Origin: Orientallactaga sibirica
Lineage: Eukaryota; Chordata; Mammalia; Rodentia; Dipodidae
Reading direction: 5' to 3'
Assembly (NCBI GenBank): GCA_036365145.1
Contig: JAEOAD010000055.1
Span: 3,038,001 to 3,102,000 of the forward strand
DNA length: 64,000 nucleotides
Part shown: positions 49,269-60,309 of the stretch, piece by piece
How positions within the stretch are numbered: the stretch's first letter is position 1
How the letters are laid out: each line of letters starts with the position of its first letter
Position numbers and translations under genes: made by a program
The notes under the pieces: generated by a model
Seen by the model: the letters and a program-made list of their open reading frames with translations, nothing else
What the model was told of the DNA's origin: nothing
Databases searched by the model: none

Positions 49269-49365
49269 AGCCATGTCACGAGAAAGAGAGAGACAGCAAA
49301 GAAGAGAAAGATTGAGAAAAAGAGGGAGAGAGACTGAGTTGAATGGGTTCAAAATGATTTCATAG

Positions 49366-49578
49366 GGTGGAGAGATGGCTTAGCAGCTAAGGCACTTGCC
49401 TGCAAAGCCAAAGGACCCACGTTTGATTCCCCAGTACCCATGTAAGCCAGATGCACAAGGTGGCACATGCATCTGGAGTTTGTTTGCAGTGGCTGGAGGC
49501 CCTGGCATGCACATTCACCTTCTCTTTTTCTCTTTCTATGCCTCTTTCTCTCTCTCTCTCAAATAAATAAATATATAA
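49366..49578 (+). mobile_element. DIP SINE (+) with TSD
   Basis: Complete DIP flanked by aaatgatttcat. Confidence 0.95.
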
Positions 49579-50024
49579 ATGATTTCATTACAACCAACAA
49601 AAAAGCAAAGAGAGATGTTATTGCTGTGGTAACTGAAGTGATTTAACACCTCTGAATTTGTCTCCTCCTCTGGAAAATGAGGTAACATCACCTCATAGTG
49701 ACATGCTGTCAGGTGTACCTAACACCCAGGTACAATAGGGACTCACTCAGAATCCCCCATCCTGACAAGATCTGGAGAGGGACAGACTGCCCTTCTCTAG
49801 CTGAAGCCAGCAACATGAGACGTATCAGCAGCTCTGTGAGTGACCCCCCCCCCACCACGCCATCCAACCAACTTCCCTACCCCCTCCAGTTCCACCCTGG
49901 GAAGTCCATTTTGCCTGCAGTTTCTCAGAACTACCACCAGAGGGAGCTACTCTCACTGTTGTCCCTGCTGGTGCCTGTTGACTCTTTCCATTCCCTCTAC
50001 TCAACTTTCCTATATTCTAGGATT

Positions 50025-50042
50025 CTTATTATTTATTTATTT

Positions 50043-50085
<43 letters not shown>

Positions 50086-50234
50086 GGGCACACCAGGGCC
50101 TCCAGCTGCTGCAAACAAACTCCAGACACATGTGCTACCTTGTGCATCTGGCTTATGTGGGTCCTGGGAACTCGAACCGGTATCCTTTGGCTTTACAGGC
50201 AAGTGCCTTAACCGCTGAGCCGTCTCTCCAGCCC
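50025..50234 (-). mobile_element. DIP SINE (-) with TSD
   Basis: Inverted DIP flanked by ttctaggat. Confidence 0.94.
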
Positions 50235-50259
50235 TTTTCTAGGATATTTATCAAAACTT

Positions 50260-50818
50260 CCTTCTTGAGCTTGTAGAGATGGCCAGCTGCTAGACCTGCT
50301 TCCTGTGTAAGCATGAGAACCTGAGGGGTCTGACACCACCTGAGTTTCTGTAACCCCAGTCCCACAGGGACTGGGGAGAAGCAACTGAAGAATTGCTCAT
50401 GGAAACGGCAGGTGTGGGTTTAGAGAGATTCCGTCTCAAGAAACCCCATGGATGAGCAATAGAAAAGGACATATGGGGCTGGAGAGATGGCTTAGCGGTT
50501 AAGGTGTATGCCTGTGAAGCCTAAGGACCCCGGTTCCATTCTCCAGGTCCCATGTAAGCCAGATGCACATGGTGGCGCATGCATCTGGAGTTCTTTTACA
50601 GTGGCTAGAGGCCCTGGCACATCCATTCTCACTCTTTCTCTCTCTCTCTCCCTCTCTCTGTCTCTAATAAGTAAATAAATAAATAAAAATAAAATCTTTA
50701 GAAGAAAAGGACATAGGAGGCTCTCCTCTGGCCTCCATGAATGTGTGCATAAGGCTTGCACATCTGCACACCCACCATCCCACACATCCTCCACACACAT
50801 ACATAAAACAAGGGAGAG
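50260..50818 (+). mobile_element. B4-type SINE (+) split by a DIP
   Basis: The ID/B1-like part (gagcttgtagagatggccag ... ttccgtctcaagaaacccca) and the 3' part (ggctctcctctggcctccat ... acacatacataaaa) are separated by the nested DIP. Confidence 0.7.
50474..50702 (+). mobile_element. DIP SINE (+), nested, with TSD
   Basis: Complete DIP flanked by the perfect repeat agaaaaggacata (50461 and 50703). Confidence 0.96.
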
Positions 50819-51171
50819 ATTTCTAACAACCAGGGGAATGTGGTGATGGATGGGGGTGGATGAAAAAGAACAGAAATACTCTAGTGTGACTTTGGTTTGG
50901 CCCTCAGCAACTGGGGAAATAGAAATTGCTCTGTGCTGGGATATGGAAGAGCAGAGGAAGAGCAGGCATAGGCAGGGGATGGAAGTCAAGTTCAGTGCTA
51001 GACTTGCTGTGGTAGAGACCTATCCATCTTTCAGGTGAAGAGTAGCCACTGAGGTGTTTAGAGACCCAGGCGGAGGCCAGAGCCTGAGATACCGGTGCAG
51101 GTTTGGAAGTTCTTTCTGTTTAGATGGAACCTAAAGTCGTGAGCTTGAATGGGAGCTTTTTATTACCTTTC

Positions 51172-51465
51172 AGGATGCTGTGCTCAGATACCTGGCAAGA
51201 AGTCATTTAAGGGAAGAAGGGCTTAGTGTGGCTCACAGTTTAAGGGGATTCCTGTCTACGACAATTAAGGCATGGGGGCAAGAAGTGAAGCTGGGCTATC
51301 CGCCTTCAAGGCTCTCTTCCAGAGATTCTGGTTCCTCCAAAGAAGTTCCACCTTCTTGGGTTCTACAACCTTCCCAAACAGCACCACCAGCTGGGGACAA
51401 AAGGTTCAAATACATGCACTGGTAGGAGGACATTTCACCTTGAAACTACAACCATCTTCAAGGAG
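51172..51465 (-). mobile_element. MaLR-type LTR relic (-)
   Basis: gaagaagggcttagtgtggc and tcacagtttaagggg are like the start of the other inverted MaLR-type LTRs. Confidence 0.5.
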
Positions 51466-51478
51466 AAAGGAGAAAAGT

Positions 51479-51672
51479 GGGCTGGAGAGATGGCTTAACC
51501 ATTAAGGCACTTGCCTGTGAAGTGTAAGTACCCAGGTTCCATTCCCCAGTACTCACATAAGCCAGATGCACACAGTGGTGCATGAGTCTGGAGTTCATTT
51601 GCAGTGGCTAGCACCCTGGCATACCCATTCTCTCTCTCTCTTTCTCTCTGTGAAATAAATAAATATATTTAA
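51479..51672 (+). mobile_element. DIP SINE (+)
   Basis: Starts gggctggagagatggcttaa and ends AAATAAATAAATAT. Confidence 0.94.
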
Positions 51673-51687
51673 AAAAACCATGAAATA

Positions 51688-51841
51688 ATGGGGCTTGGTG
51701 GTGCACTCCTTTTCCCCAAACTTGCAAGGCAGAGGTAGGAGAATTTCTGTGAGTTCAAGGCCACCCTGAGACAACATAGTGAATTCCAGGTCAGCCTGGG
51801 CTAGAGCGAGACCTTACCTCACAAAACAAAACAAAACAAAA
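51688..51841 (+). mobile_element. B1 SINE (+) with TSD
   Basis: A diverged B1 with an (AAAAC)n tail, flanked by accatgaaata. Confidence 0.93.
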
Positions 51842-52474
51842 CACCATGAAATACAAAGGAGAAAAGTAACAAAGGAGGCCAGGAAGGAGTAGCCTGGAGC
51901 TAGAAAGCCACAGGTGAGAGAGTGGTTCTGACCAGCTGTGACCAAGGCTGCCCACGGTCAAGATGAGATGTGATACTTGCCCACTGGAGTGAGCCATGTG
52001 GAGGGCAGTGAGGAACTTTCAAGGGCAGCTCTGTGGAATGTTAGTGTCTGAAGTGTGAGAAGAAAACCCAATGGTACAGAAAGGCATGGAAGAGGGCCCC
52101 TGTAAGACTTCTGTTGTGTAGTTGAGCAGAGCAGTGGGGCAGCAGGCAGAGGAGGTGGTTGCCCGTGGACTTCTAGATGAGATGTTATAGTGATACAAGA
52201 ATTCTGGGTTCCTTGTACACCAATGCGCTGATAATTTGGAGTGTTCCCGGATCCTTGTCCTTTGAATTTGAAGAATAAAATCCATGGATCAGAGGATAAG
52301 ATTCAGAAAATCAGAAAGATTTTATTACAGCTTAAAGCTTTAGGAGGATGGAGAGAAGGGGCTTAAGAGAGGAAAGCAAGGTGGAGCTCTTGCCCAGGGA
52401 GGCAAGAGGGGCTTTGAGAAGCCCACCTCAAGTCTCAGGTCTGTGTTTATTATTATTATTATTATTTTAAATTT

Positions 52475-52678
52475 ATTTTATTTTATTTATTAGAGATAGA
52501 GGGAAAGAAAGAGAGGGAAGAGTGAGAATGGGCGTGCCAGGGCCTCCAGCCACTGCAAATGAACTCCAGATGCATGCGCCACCTTGTGCATCTGGCTTAT
52601 GTGGGACCTGGAGATTTGAACTGGGGTCCTTAGGCTTTGCAGGCAAGCGCCTTAATCGCTAAGCTATCTCTCCAGCCC
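52475..52678 (-). mobile_element. DIP SINE (-)
   Basis: Inverted DIP in copy A, the counterpart of 54355-54562. Confidence 0.94.
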
Positions 52679-52712
52679 CACATTTAAAATTTTTTTTAAG
52701 AAAAGCACAGAT

Positions 52713-52912
52713 CTGGGCTGGAGAGATTGCTTAGTGGTTAAGGCGTTTGTCTGTGAAGCCTAAGGATCCCGGTTCGATTCTCCAGGTCCCACGTAAGCCA
52801 GATGCACAAGGGGGTACACGCTTCTGGAGTTCATTTGTGGTGGCTAGAGGCCCTAGTGTATCCATTCTCTCTCTCTCTCCCTAATAAATAAATAAATAAA
52901 AATAAAATCTTT
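52713..52912 (+). mobile_element. DIP SINE (+)
   Basis: Copy A counterpart of 54599-54835. Confidence 0.94.
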
Positions 52913-52934
52913 AAAAAAATTAAAAAATGTTTAA

Positions 52935-53129
52935 AAAAATTTAAAATGTATTCACTTAGAGAGAGAGAGAGAAAATGGGCACACGAGAGCCTTCAACTGT
53001 TGAACTGTTGCAAACTCCAGACGCATGCACCACCTTGTGCATCTGGCTTATGTGGGTCCTGTGGAATGGAACCTGGATCTTAGGCTGCACGGGTAAGTGC
53101 CTTAACTGCTAAGCCACCTCTCCAGCCCA
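52935..53129 (-). mobile_element. DIP SINE (-)
   Basis: Diverged inverted DIP in copy A, followed by poly(T). Confidence 0.92.
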
Positions 53130-53134
53130 GAGCT

Positions 53135-53172
<38 letters not shown>

Positions 53173-53442
53173 GGGGAGTGGAAAACCAGGTCTGCAGGTT
53201 GCTATGGACAAAGACCAGATTTTATAGCTTTGCCTGTAATCTTAGGTGAAGATCAGAGTTTCTGTCCTCTAGGAAGGGTGCAGGCTTCATCTAGTCCTGG
53301 AGGGTAGAACATCCGGGTTTCTGCAAGCTCAGTAATCCCCTCTTGCATTTCTGGACAAGAGTTCCACCTTGCTTCCTTCTCTTATGATTTAGGTGTAAGC
53401 CCCCTTCTCTTCGTCCTCCTAATGCTTTAAGTTATAATAAAA

Positions 53443-53606
53443 TCTTTTTTTGTTGTTGTTTTGTTTTTCGAGATAGGGTTTCACTTTAGCTCAGGTTGAC
53501 CTGGAATTCACTCTATATTCTCAGGGTGGCCTCTAATTCACGGCAATCCTCCTACCTCTGCCTCCCGAGTGCTGGGATTAAAGGCGTGCACCACCACACC
53601 TGGCTA
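53443..53606 (-). mobile_element. B1 SINE (-) with TSD
   Basis: Flanked by ataataaaatcttt. It interrupts the plus-oriented LTR-like end at its poly(A) signal. Confidence 0.95.
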
Positions 53607-53664
53607 TAATAAAATCTTTCTTAAACTTATTCTCTGGTCCATGGATTTCATTCTTTGAAAAAAA

Positions 53665-53728
53665 ATTAATATTTTTATTTATTTATTTATTTAAGAGGGG
53701 AGATGGATAGAATGGGCACTCCAGGGCA
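53665..53728 (-). mobile_element. DIP SINE (-), cut by the copy A/B junction
   Basis: Only tail and 3' part remain. The sequence jumps from cactccagggcat to ggccaggaagg. Confidence 0.92.
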
Positions 53729-54354
53729 TGGCCAGGAAGGAGCAGCCTGTAGCTAGAAAGCCACATGTGAGTGGGTCTGAGGAAGATGGGATGACCAGCT
53801 GTGACCAAGGCTGCCCACGGTCAAGACGAGATGTGATACTTGCCCACTGGAGTGAGCCATGTGGAGGGCAGAGAGGAACTTTCAAGGGCAGCTCTGTGGA
53901 ATGTTAGTGTCTGAAGTATGAGAAGAAAACCCAATGGTACAGAAAGGCATGGAAGAGGGCCCCTGTAAGACTTCTGTTGTGTAGTTGAGCAGAGCAGTGG
54001 GGCAGCAGACAGAGGAGGTGGTTGCCCGTGGACTTCTAGATGAGATGTTATAGTGATACAAGAATTCTGGGTTCCTTGTACACCAATGCGCTGATAATTT
54101 GGAGTGTTCCCGGACCCTTGTCCTTTGAATTTGAAGAATAAAATCCATGGATCAGAGGATGAGATTCAGAAAATCAGAAAGATTTTATTACAGCTTAAAG
54201 CTTTAGGAGGATGGAGAGAAGGGGCTTAAGAGAGGAAAGCAAGGTGGAGCTCTTGCCCAGGGAGGCAAGAGGGGCTTTGAGAAGCCCACCTCAAGTCTCA
54301 GATCTGTGTTTTTTATTATTATTGTTATTTTTATTATTTTAAATTTATTTTATT

Positions 54355-54562
54355 TTATTTATTTATTTATTAGAGACAAAGGGAAAGAAAGAGAGAGAGG
54401 GAAGAGTGAGAATGGGCGTGCCAGGGCCTCCAGCCACTGCAAATGAACTCCAGATGCATGCGCCACCTTGTGCATCTGGCTTATGTGGGACTTGGAGATT
54501 TGAACTGGGGTCCTTAGGCTTTGCAGGCAAGCGCTTTAATCGCTAAGCTATCTCTCCAGCCC
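54355..54562 (-). mobile_element. DIP SINE (-)
   Basis: Inverted DIP in copy B. Confidence 0.94.
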
Positions 54563-54598
54563 CACATTTAAAATTTTTTTTAAAAAAAGCACAGATCT

Positions 54599-54746
54599 GG
54601 GCTGGAGAGATGGCTTAGCAGTTAAGGCGTTTGTCTGTGAAGCCTAAGGATCCCGGTTCGATTCTCCAGGTCCCACGTAAGCCAGATGCACAAGGGGGTA
54701 CACGCTTCTGGAGTTCATTTGTGGTGGCTAGAGGCCCTGGTGTACC

Positions 54747-54784
<38 letters not shown>

Positions 54785-54786
54785 AA

Positions 54787-54817
<31 letters not shown>

Positions 54818-54835
54818 ATATAAAATCTTTAAAAA
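54599..54835 (+). mobile_element. DIP SINE (+)
   Basis: Copy B. Its CT and AAAT runs are longer than in copy A. Confidence 0.94.
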
Positions 54836-54867
54836 AATTTAAAAAATGTTTAAAAAATTTAAAATAT

Positions 54868-55058
54868 ATTCACTTAGAGAGAGAGAGAGAGAAAATGGGC
54901 ACATGAGAGCTCATGAGAGCTTTCAACTGTTGAACTGTTGCAAACTCCAGACGCATGCTCCACCTTGTGCTTCTGGCTTACATGGGTCCTGTGGAATGGA
55001 ACCTGGATCTTAGGCTGCACGGGTAAGTGCCTTAATTGCTAAGCCATCTCTCCAGCCC
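54868..55058 (-). mobile_element. DIP SINE (-)
   Basis: Copy B, with a small gagctcatgagagct duplication near 54906. Confidence 0.92.
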
Positions 55059-55364
55059 AGAGCTGTTTTTTTTTTTTTTTTTTTTTTTAATGGGGAGTGG
55101 AAAACCAGGTCTGCAGGTTGCTATGGACAAAGACCAGATTTTATAGCTTTGCCAGTAATCTTAGGTGAAGATCAGAGTTTCTGTCCTCTAGGAAGGGTGC
55201 AGGCTTCATCTAGTCCTGGAGGGTAGAACATCCGGGTTTCTGCAAGCTCAGTAATCCCCTCTTGCATTTCTGGACAAGAGTTCCACCTTGCTTCCTTCTC
55301 TTATGATTTAGGCGTAAGCTCCCTTCTCTTCGTCCTCCTAATGCTTTAAGTTATAATAAAATCT

Positions 55365-55537
55365 TTTTGTTGTTGTTGTTGTTGTTGTTGTTTTGTTTTT
55401 CGAGATAGGGTTTCACTCTAGCTCAGGTTGACCTGGAATTCACTCTATATTCTCAGGGTGGCCTCTAACTCACGGCAATCCTCCTACCTCTGCCTCCCGA
55501 GTGCTGGGATTAAAGGCGTGCACCACCACACCTGGCT
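55365..55537 (-). mobile_element. B1 SINE (-) with TSD
   Basis: Copy B counterpart with an expanded (TTG)n. Confidence 0.95.
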
Positions 55538-55591
55538 ATAATAAAATCTTTCTTAAACTTATTCTCTGGTCCATGGATTTCATTCTTTGAA

Positions 55592-55784
55592 AAAAAATTT
55601 AATATTTTTATTTATTTATTTATTTAAGAGGGAGAGATAGAATGGGCACTCCAGGGCATCTGTAAACCAACTCCAGACACATGCACCATCTTGTGCATCT
55701 GGCTATGTGGGTCCTGGGGAATCAAACCTGGGTTCCTTGACTTTTCAGGCAAGCCTTAACCACCAAGCCATCCCTCTCCAGCTG
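55592..55784 (-). mobile_element. DIP SINE (-) with TSD
   Basis: Complete inverted DIP that split the LTR-like end. Flanked by gatttcattctttga at about 55577 and 55786. Confidence 0.94.
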
Positions 55785-55871
55785 GGATTTCATTCTTTGA
55801 ATTCAGAGGACAAGAATCTGGGAACAACCCAAAATATTGGTGTACAAGGAGCCCAGATTACTGTATCCAAA

Positions 55872-56225
55872 GGTGGCCAGGAAGGAGCAGCCTGTAGCTA
55901 GAAAGCCACATGTGAGAGAGTGGGTCTGAGGAAGATGGGATGACCAGCTGTGACCAAGGCTGCCCATGGTCAAGACGAGATGTGATACTTGCCCACTGGC
56001 GTGAGCCATGTGGAGGGCAGTGAGGAACTTTCAAGGGCAGCTCTGTGGAACGTTTGTGTCTGAAGTGTGAGAAGAAAACCCAGTGGTGGTGGTGGGTGGG
56101 GCACAGGAAGGCATGGAACAGGGCCCTTGTAAGACTTCTGTTGTGTAGTTGAGCAGAGCAGCGAGTAAGCAGGCGGAGGAGGTGGTTGTCCTGAATGTCT
56201 GGATGAGATCTGTTACAGTCTATTC
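55872..56225. repeat. tandem segmental duplication, copy C (partial)
   Basis: The body block only, matching 51876-52190 and 53729-54050. It ends where the copies would enter the LTR-like part (gatgagatctgttacagtct) and lies about 400 bp upstream of the MOGAT2 ATG. Confidence 0.85.
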
Positions 56226-56631
56226 TGGAGGTGCTGGTTGGGGGCGGGATGGGGTGGAGAGAAGAGAAAAACAAGAATTGGAGCCAGGTCAGCAAACTGG
56301 TAGTGAGGGGACACATTCCACTTAAGGCTTCATGTGGCGCATGGTGCAGAGGGCAAGATTCATGCTGCTTCAAGCAGTCCGAAAACGGTGGCCTGACAGA
56401 TAAGGCATTGCCTAAGACACTGATAAGGAATGGGAACACCTTTTCCTCTTTCTTTCTCCTTCCTCCAGCCCAGGCTCCAACAGAGCGATTCAAAGGTTTC
56501 TTCTAGGAAGCAGGATCCTGCGTGGGCGGGGCAGGGAGGCCTTGGCCCTGGGCTGGACTGGAGACCTCTCTGCGGGCTTCTGCAGCCTGGAGCACACAGC
56601 GGAGGGCGCCGAGCCCGGGAGCCACGCCAGC
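56226..56631 (+). promoter_or_regulatory. MOGAT2: MOGAT2 promoter and 5' UTR region
   Basis: Repeat-free DNA between copy C and the MOGAT2 ATG. A GC box (gggcggggc) lies at 56524. No TATA box is obvious. GC content rises from 56520 into exon 1. The transcription start cannot be fixed by eye. Confidence 0.5.
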
Positions 56632-56722
56632 ATGGTGGAGTTCGCGCCCCTGTTCCTGCCCTGGGAACGCAGGCTGCAGACTTTTGCGGTTCTGCAGTGG
56701 GTCTTCTCCTTCCTGGCTCTGG
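56632..56722 (+). CDS. MOGAT2: MOGAT2 exon 1 (N-terminal 30 codons)
   Basis: MOGAT2 (MGAT2) is an ER membrane acyltransferase of the DGAT2 family. It makes diacylglycerol from 2-monoacylglycerol and fatty acyl-CoA in fat-absorbing enterocytes. The exon encodes [20 protein letters not shown] then [10 protein letters not shown], closely matching the known MOGAT2 N-terminus, including the start of the first hydrophobic segment ([11 protein letters not shown]). The ATG at 56632 sits in gccagcATGG, a good start context. The exon ends ctgg then gtaagg, a consensus donor in phase 1. No later exon (catalytic HPHG block) was found before 64000. Orientation, divergent from MAP6, fits the mammalian gene order. 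Confidence 0.93.
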
Positions 56723-57264
56723 GTAAGGCGGTGACCCGTGGACATTTGGGAGGAACAAGGGTGCGCAAGGCACGTTGATTCAAGAGGGGTCTTTGCTGCG
56801 TTCAGAGCTCCTGCCCGGAGAGGGTTCCTCCAGAGTCTTCTGGGAGTGGAATGGGGTTGGGGTCCCCTGTGTCTTTGGTTTCCCTTAGCTCTTGCTGCGG
56901 AGGAATGGGGAAGCATCTGGATGCCAGGAAAGCTCTTGAGCGCCTCAGGCTGTTCTGAGAGGTAGCTCTCCATCTTGTTTTCGGAGGAAAGAATGGGGTG
57001 GGACTGCGGAATTGGGGATAACAATGTCACCACCTGGGACCTTTGCAGATGAAATGTGCGAAGGCGCAGAAGGTGGCCTGGCCCCTGGGATTGTGGGTAT
57101 GTCTGCAGATCAACCCGTGTGTACAGCCAGGACTCCAGCTCTGCTGAAAGGAACGTTTGAGGAGAGTTGAGGACTAAGGATTGGGAAGGGAGAGAGAGTG
57201 GGAGCATATGGGAGTCTTCATTTCATCTGCTGGCACCAGTGGGTGGACAGAATGTTGACATGGT

Positions 57265-57271
<7 letters not shown>

Positions 57272-57296
<25 letters not shown>
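57272..57296 (+). repeat. (CA)n microsatellite
   Basis: A clean CA run. Confidence 0.95.
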
Positions 57297-57298
<2 letters not shown>

Positions 57299-57407
57299 GT
57301 ACTCATGAGAGTGCACATGGTCCTTCAGAACTGCCTCACAATTTTGCAAGAACAGGATTCATACCCACACAGCAAGCCCTCTAGGACCTTGCTCGTAGCA
57401 CCACTTT

Positions 57408-57569
57408 GGTTTTATTTTTATTTTTTTCCCTCTAGGTAGAATCTCACTCTGGCCCAGGCTGACCTGGAATTCACTCTGTAGTCTCAGGGTGGCCTCGAAC
57501 TCCTGGCAATCCTCCTACCTCTGCTTCCTGAGTGCTGGGATTAAAGGCAGGTGCCACCACACCTGGCTT
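57408..57569 (-). mobile_element. B1 SINE (-) with TSD
   Basis: Inverted B1 flanked by tagcaccactt. Confidence 0.95.
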
Positions 57570-57579
57570 GTAGCACCAC

Positions 57580-58212
57580 TTCTAATTGGTCTGCCTCTCT
57601 GTCCCCATGATTCATAACCATTTTAAGTACCCCTGGCTGCCCCCATGACACAGATGAGCAGAGAAATGTCATATGTGAAAAGCTCATGTTGCAGATCCAG
57701 AGCCCTGGTTCCTTCTTCCTCCATAGGAATCCAGGATAGGGAGGCAGGTGGAGGAGAAGGCCAGAGGATGCTGGGAGGAGATGTGGGCCCCAGTGGGTGG
57801 GCATAAAAGAGCAGAGGGTGGGAGACCTAAGTCTAGGACCAGCTCAGGTCAAAGAGTACCAGGGAGCTCAGAGCCAAGTAGGCCACAGTCAGCAGATCAC
57901 AGGGGATAAGAGACACTAGGCTGGCTCATTTTCCCTCTTGTTACCTCGAGGGCAGGAATGTGACCAACTGAAAACAGCTACCCTGGCCATATAGCCTGTG
58001 GCCCCTGCCTGGCCCCACCAGGAGTATCACACTGGGGTCATCACCGCCCCGGGCCTGAAGGAACAGCTGGAGAACAGTGAGGAAAAGGCTACCTGCTCAT
58101 TTGTGCTAAGAGCAGGTTTCATTCACTCTATCCCTTGTCCGGAGGGCAAAGGAGAGCTGCAGGCTTCGAGGAGGAGAGGGACAAGGTCCACTCTGGGTGT
58201 TAAAAGTCCCTA
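57580..58212. other. unique intronic DNA
   Basis: No repeat or exon recognised. Confidence 0.45.
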
Positions 58213-58216
58213 TGCA

Positions 58217-58351
58217 GCCGGGCGTGGTGGCGCACGCCTTTAATCCCAGCACTCAGGAAGCAGAGGTAGGAGGATTGTCGTGAGTTCGAGGCCACCCTGA
58301 GAATACAGAGTGAACTCCAGGTCAGCCTGAACTAGAGTGAGACCCTACCTC

Positions 58352-58381
<30 letters not shown>
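58217..58381 (+). mobile_element. B1 SINE (+) with TSD
   Basis: gccgggcgtggtggcgcacg start, (AAAAC)n tail, flanked by aaaagtccctatgc. Confidence 0.96.
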
Positions 58382-58384
<3 letters not shown>

Positions 58385-58626
58385 AGTCCCTATGCCTACA
58401 GACTAGGTATCTATTGTGTTTGGAATGTGGAAGGACAGCTCAAAGGCAGGAGCAGTCAAATCTAGACCAGCCCTCACCAAATCAGGGCTCAAGGACCAAA
58501 TCCAGCCCCATCTTCCCATCCCCCACAAGGTTTTGCACAGTCTGGGCAAGAGTGGTTTTTGTACCCTCTAAAGGTTAGGTTTTAAACTAATATTTAGGTA
58601 TCTACATAATGTCTTCCAATTATTAC

Positions 58627-58847
58627 AAATATTTTATTTATTTACTTATTTATTTAAGAGAGAGTGAGAAGAGGCAGAAAGAGAGGAGAGAGAGAATGGG
58701 TGCTCAAGGACCTCCAGCCAGTGCAAACAAACTCCAAACACATGTGCCACCTTGTGCATCTTGCTTAATGTAGGTACTGGGGAATCAAACCTGGGTCTTT
58801 AGGCTTTGCAGGCAACTGTCTTAACCATTGAGCTATCTCTCCAGCAC
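58627..58847 (-). mobile_element. DIP SINE (-) with TSD
   Basis: Inverted DIP flanked by cttccaatt. Confidence 0.94.
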
Positions 58848-58856
58848 CTTCCAATT

Positions 58857-59016
58857 TTTTTGTTTTGTTTTGTTTTGTTTTGAGGTAGAATTTCTCTTTA
58901 GCTCAAGCTGACCTGGAATTCACTATGTAGTCTCAAGGTGGCCTCAAACTCACAGCGATCCTCCTACCTCTGCTTCCCTAGTGCTGGGATTAAAAGCATG
59001 CACCACTGTACCCAGG
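58857..59016 (-). mobile_element. B1 SINE (-)
   Basis: (TTTTG)n start, inverted B1 body. Confidence 0.93.
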
Positions 59017-59019
59017 TCC

Positions 59020-59470
59020 CCAGTTTTGTTTTGTTTTTGAGACAAGGTCTCACAGTGGCCTGCAACTGACTTTTGAGCCACAAAGTCATTTAAAAATACT
59101 TGCTATTTAGTTCTGTGGATTTTGAGTTTGTTCTGCAGTGCTGAGGGTTGAATCCCTGGCCTTGTGTATTCTAGGCAAGTTCTCTCCTGCCTCAGCCTCC
59201 CAGATGCTGCAGTTGTATTTGCCTTTATGCCGCATTTATTTATTTGCAGTCCTGGGGATTGAATCAAGTACCTTGTATACCATACTCTAGGCAAATTCTC
59301 CACCAATCTCCCAACCTACTCCCAGTCCACCCCTAACCTTTCTTTTCTTGTTGATTTTTTGACAAAAGGTCTTACTCTATAACCCAGATTGGCCTGGGAC
59401 TGTCACTGTGTTGTCCAGACAGACTGGCCTTGAACTCACTATGTTGCCCAGGCTGGCTTTGAACTCTTGA
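59020..59470 (-). mobile_element. old B1/ID fragments (-)
   Basis: Diverged inverted B1-like text (tgagacaaggtctcacagtg; cttgaactcactatgttgcc) with ID-like ends. It breaks off at gaactcttgactt and resumes at about 60697. Confidence 0.6.
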
Positions 59471-59475
59471 CTTAA

Positions 59476-59688
59476 AAAAAAAAGCACATATTTTATTTAT
59501 TTACTTATGGGGGCGCAGGCAGAGAGAGAGAGAGAGAATGGACCCACCAGGGTTTACAGCCACTGCAAAAGAAATCCAGATGCATGTGCCATCTTGTGCA
59601 GCTGGCTTACATAGGTACTGGGGAACCAAACCTGGGTTCTTAGGCTTCTTAGGCAACCTCTGTAACTGCTAAGCCATCTGTCTGGCCC
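59476..59688 (-). mobile_element. DIP SINE (-), stack member 1, with TSD
   Basis: Inverted DIP flanked by tgaactcttgactta. Confidence 0.94.
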
Positions 59689-59703
59689 TGAACTCTTGAC
59701 TTA

Positions 59704-59902
59704 TTTAAAAATTTATTTATTTATTTATTTGACAGAGAAAGGGGGGGAGAGAATGAGTGCATCAGGACCTCCAGCCACTGCAAACGAACTCCACACGTGT
59801 GCACCCCTTTGTGCATCTGGCTAATGTGGGTCCTGGGGAATTAAACCTGGGTTCTTTGGCTTTGCAGGCAAATGCCTTAACTACTAAGCCATCCCTCCAG
59901 CC
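59704..59902 (-). mobile_element. DIP SINE (-), stack member 2
   Basis: Inverted DIP followed by ctcttgactt, a third copy of the target motif. Confidence 0.94.
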
Positions 59903-59934
59903 CTCTTGACTTTAAAAAGAGTTCTTAAAATTTA

Positions 59935-60175
59935 TATTTTATTTTATTTTATTTTTGAAAGAGAGAGAGAAAGAGGAAGAGGTAGAGAGAGAATGGGCGC
60001 ACCAGGGCTCCTCAGCTGCTGTGAATGAACTCTAGATGCATGCACCCCTCCCTTGTGGGCATGTGTGACATTGCGTGCTTGCGTCACTTTTGCATCTGGC
60101 TAAATGTGGGACCTGGAGATTGGAATGGGCCTTCTTAGGCTTCGCCACATTAACCGCTAAGCCATCTCTCCAGCC
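59935..60175 (-). mobile_element. long DIP SINE (-), stack member 3
   Basis: Long variant (ctcagctgctgtgaatgaac, gtgacattgcgtgcttgcgt). Confidence 0.9.
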
Positions 60176-60176
60176 A

Positions 60177-60249
60177 TTTATTTAAATTACTTTTATATTT
60201 TTAATTTAATTTATTTATTTGAGAGAGAGAGAGAGAGAAATAGGCAGGT

Positions 60250-60309
<60 letters not shown>

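Larger units (their letters stand above)
51876..53728. repeat. tandem segmental duplication, copy A
   Basis: Begins ggccaggaaggagtagcctg. It contains a body block, an inverted LTR-like end (about 52190-52440), three DIPs, a spacer (53160-53440), a B1 and a second LTR-like end in the opposite orientation. It stops inside a DIP at 53728, where copy B begins abruptly. Confidence 0.88.
53729..55871. repeat. tandem segmental duplication, copy B
   Basis: Near-identical to copy A over most of its length. Its first 60 bases share gtgggtctgaggaagatggg with copy C rather than copy A. It keeps the full right-hand DIP and LTR-like end that copy A has lost. Confidence 0.88.

Noticed and set aside
52019..54148. 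Identical 88-codon open frames at 52019-52285 and 53882-54148 (minus)
   Set aside because: They are conserved only because the DNA is tandemly duplicated. They lie across an LTR-like end and show no protein family.
56503..57207. 234-codon minus-strand open frame opposite MOGAT2 exon 1
   Set aside because: It is antisense to a confidently identified exon and has no recognisable domain.
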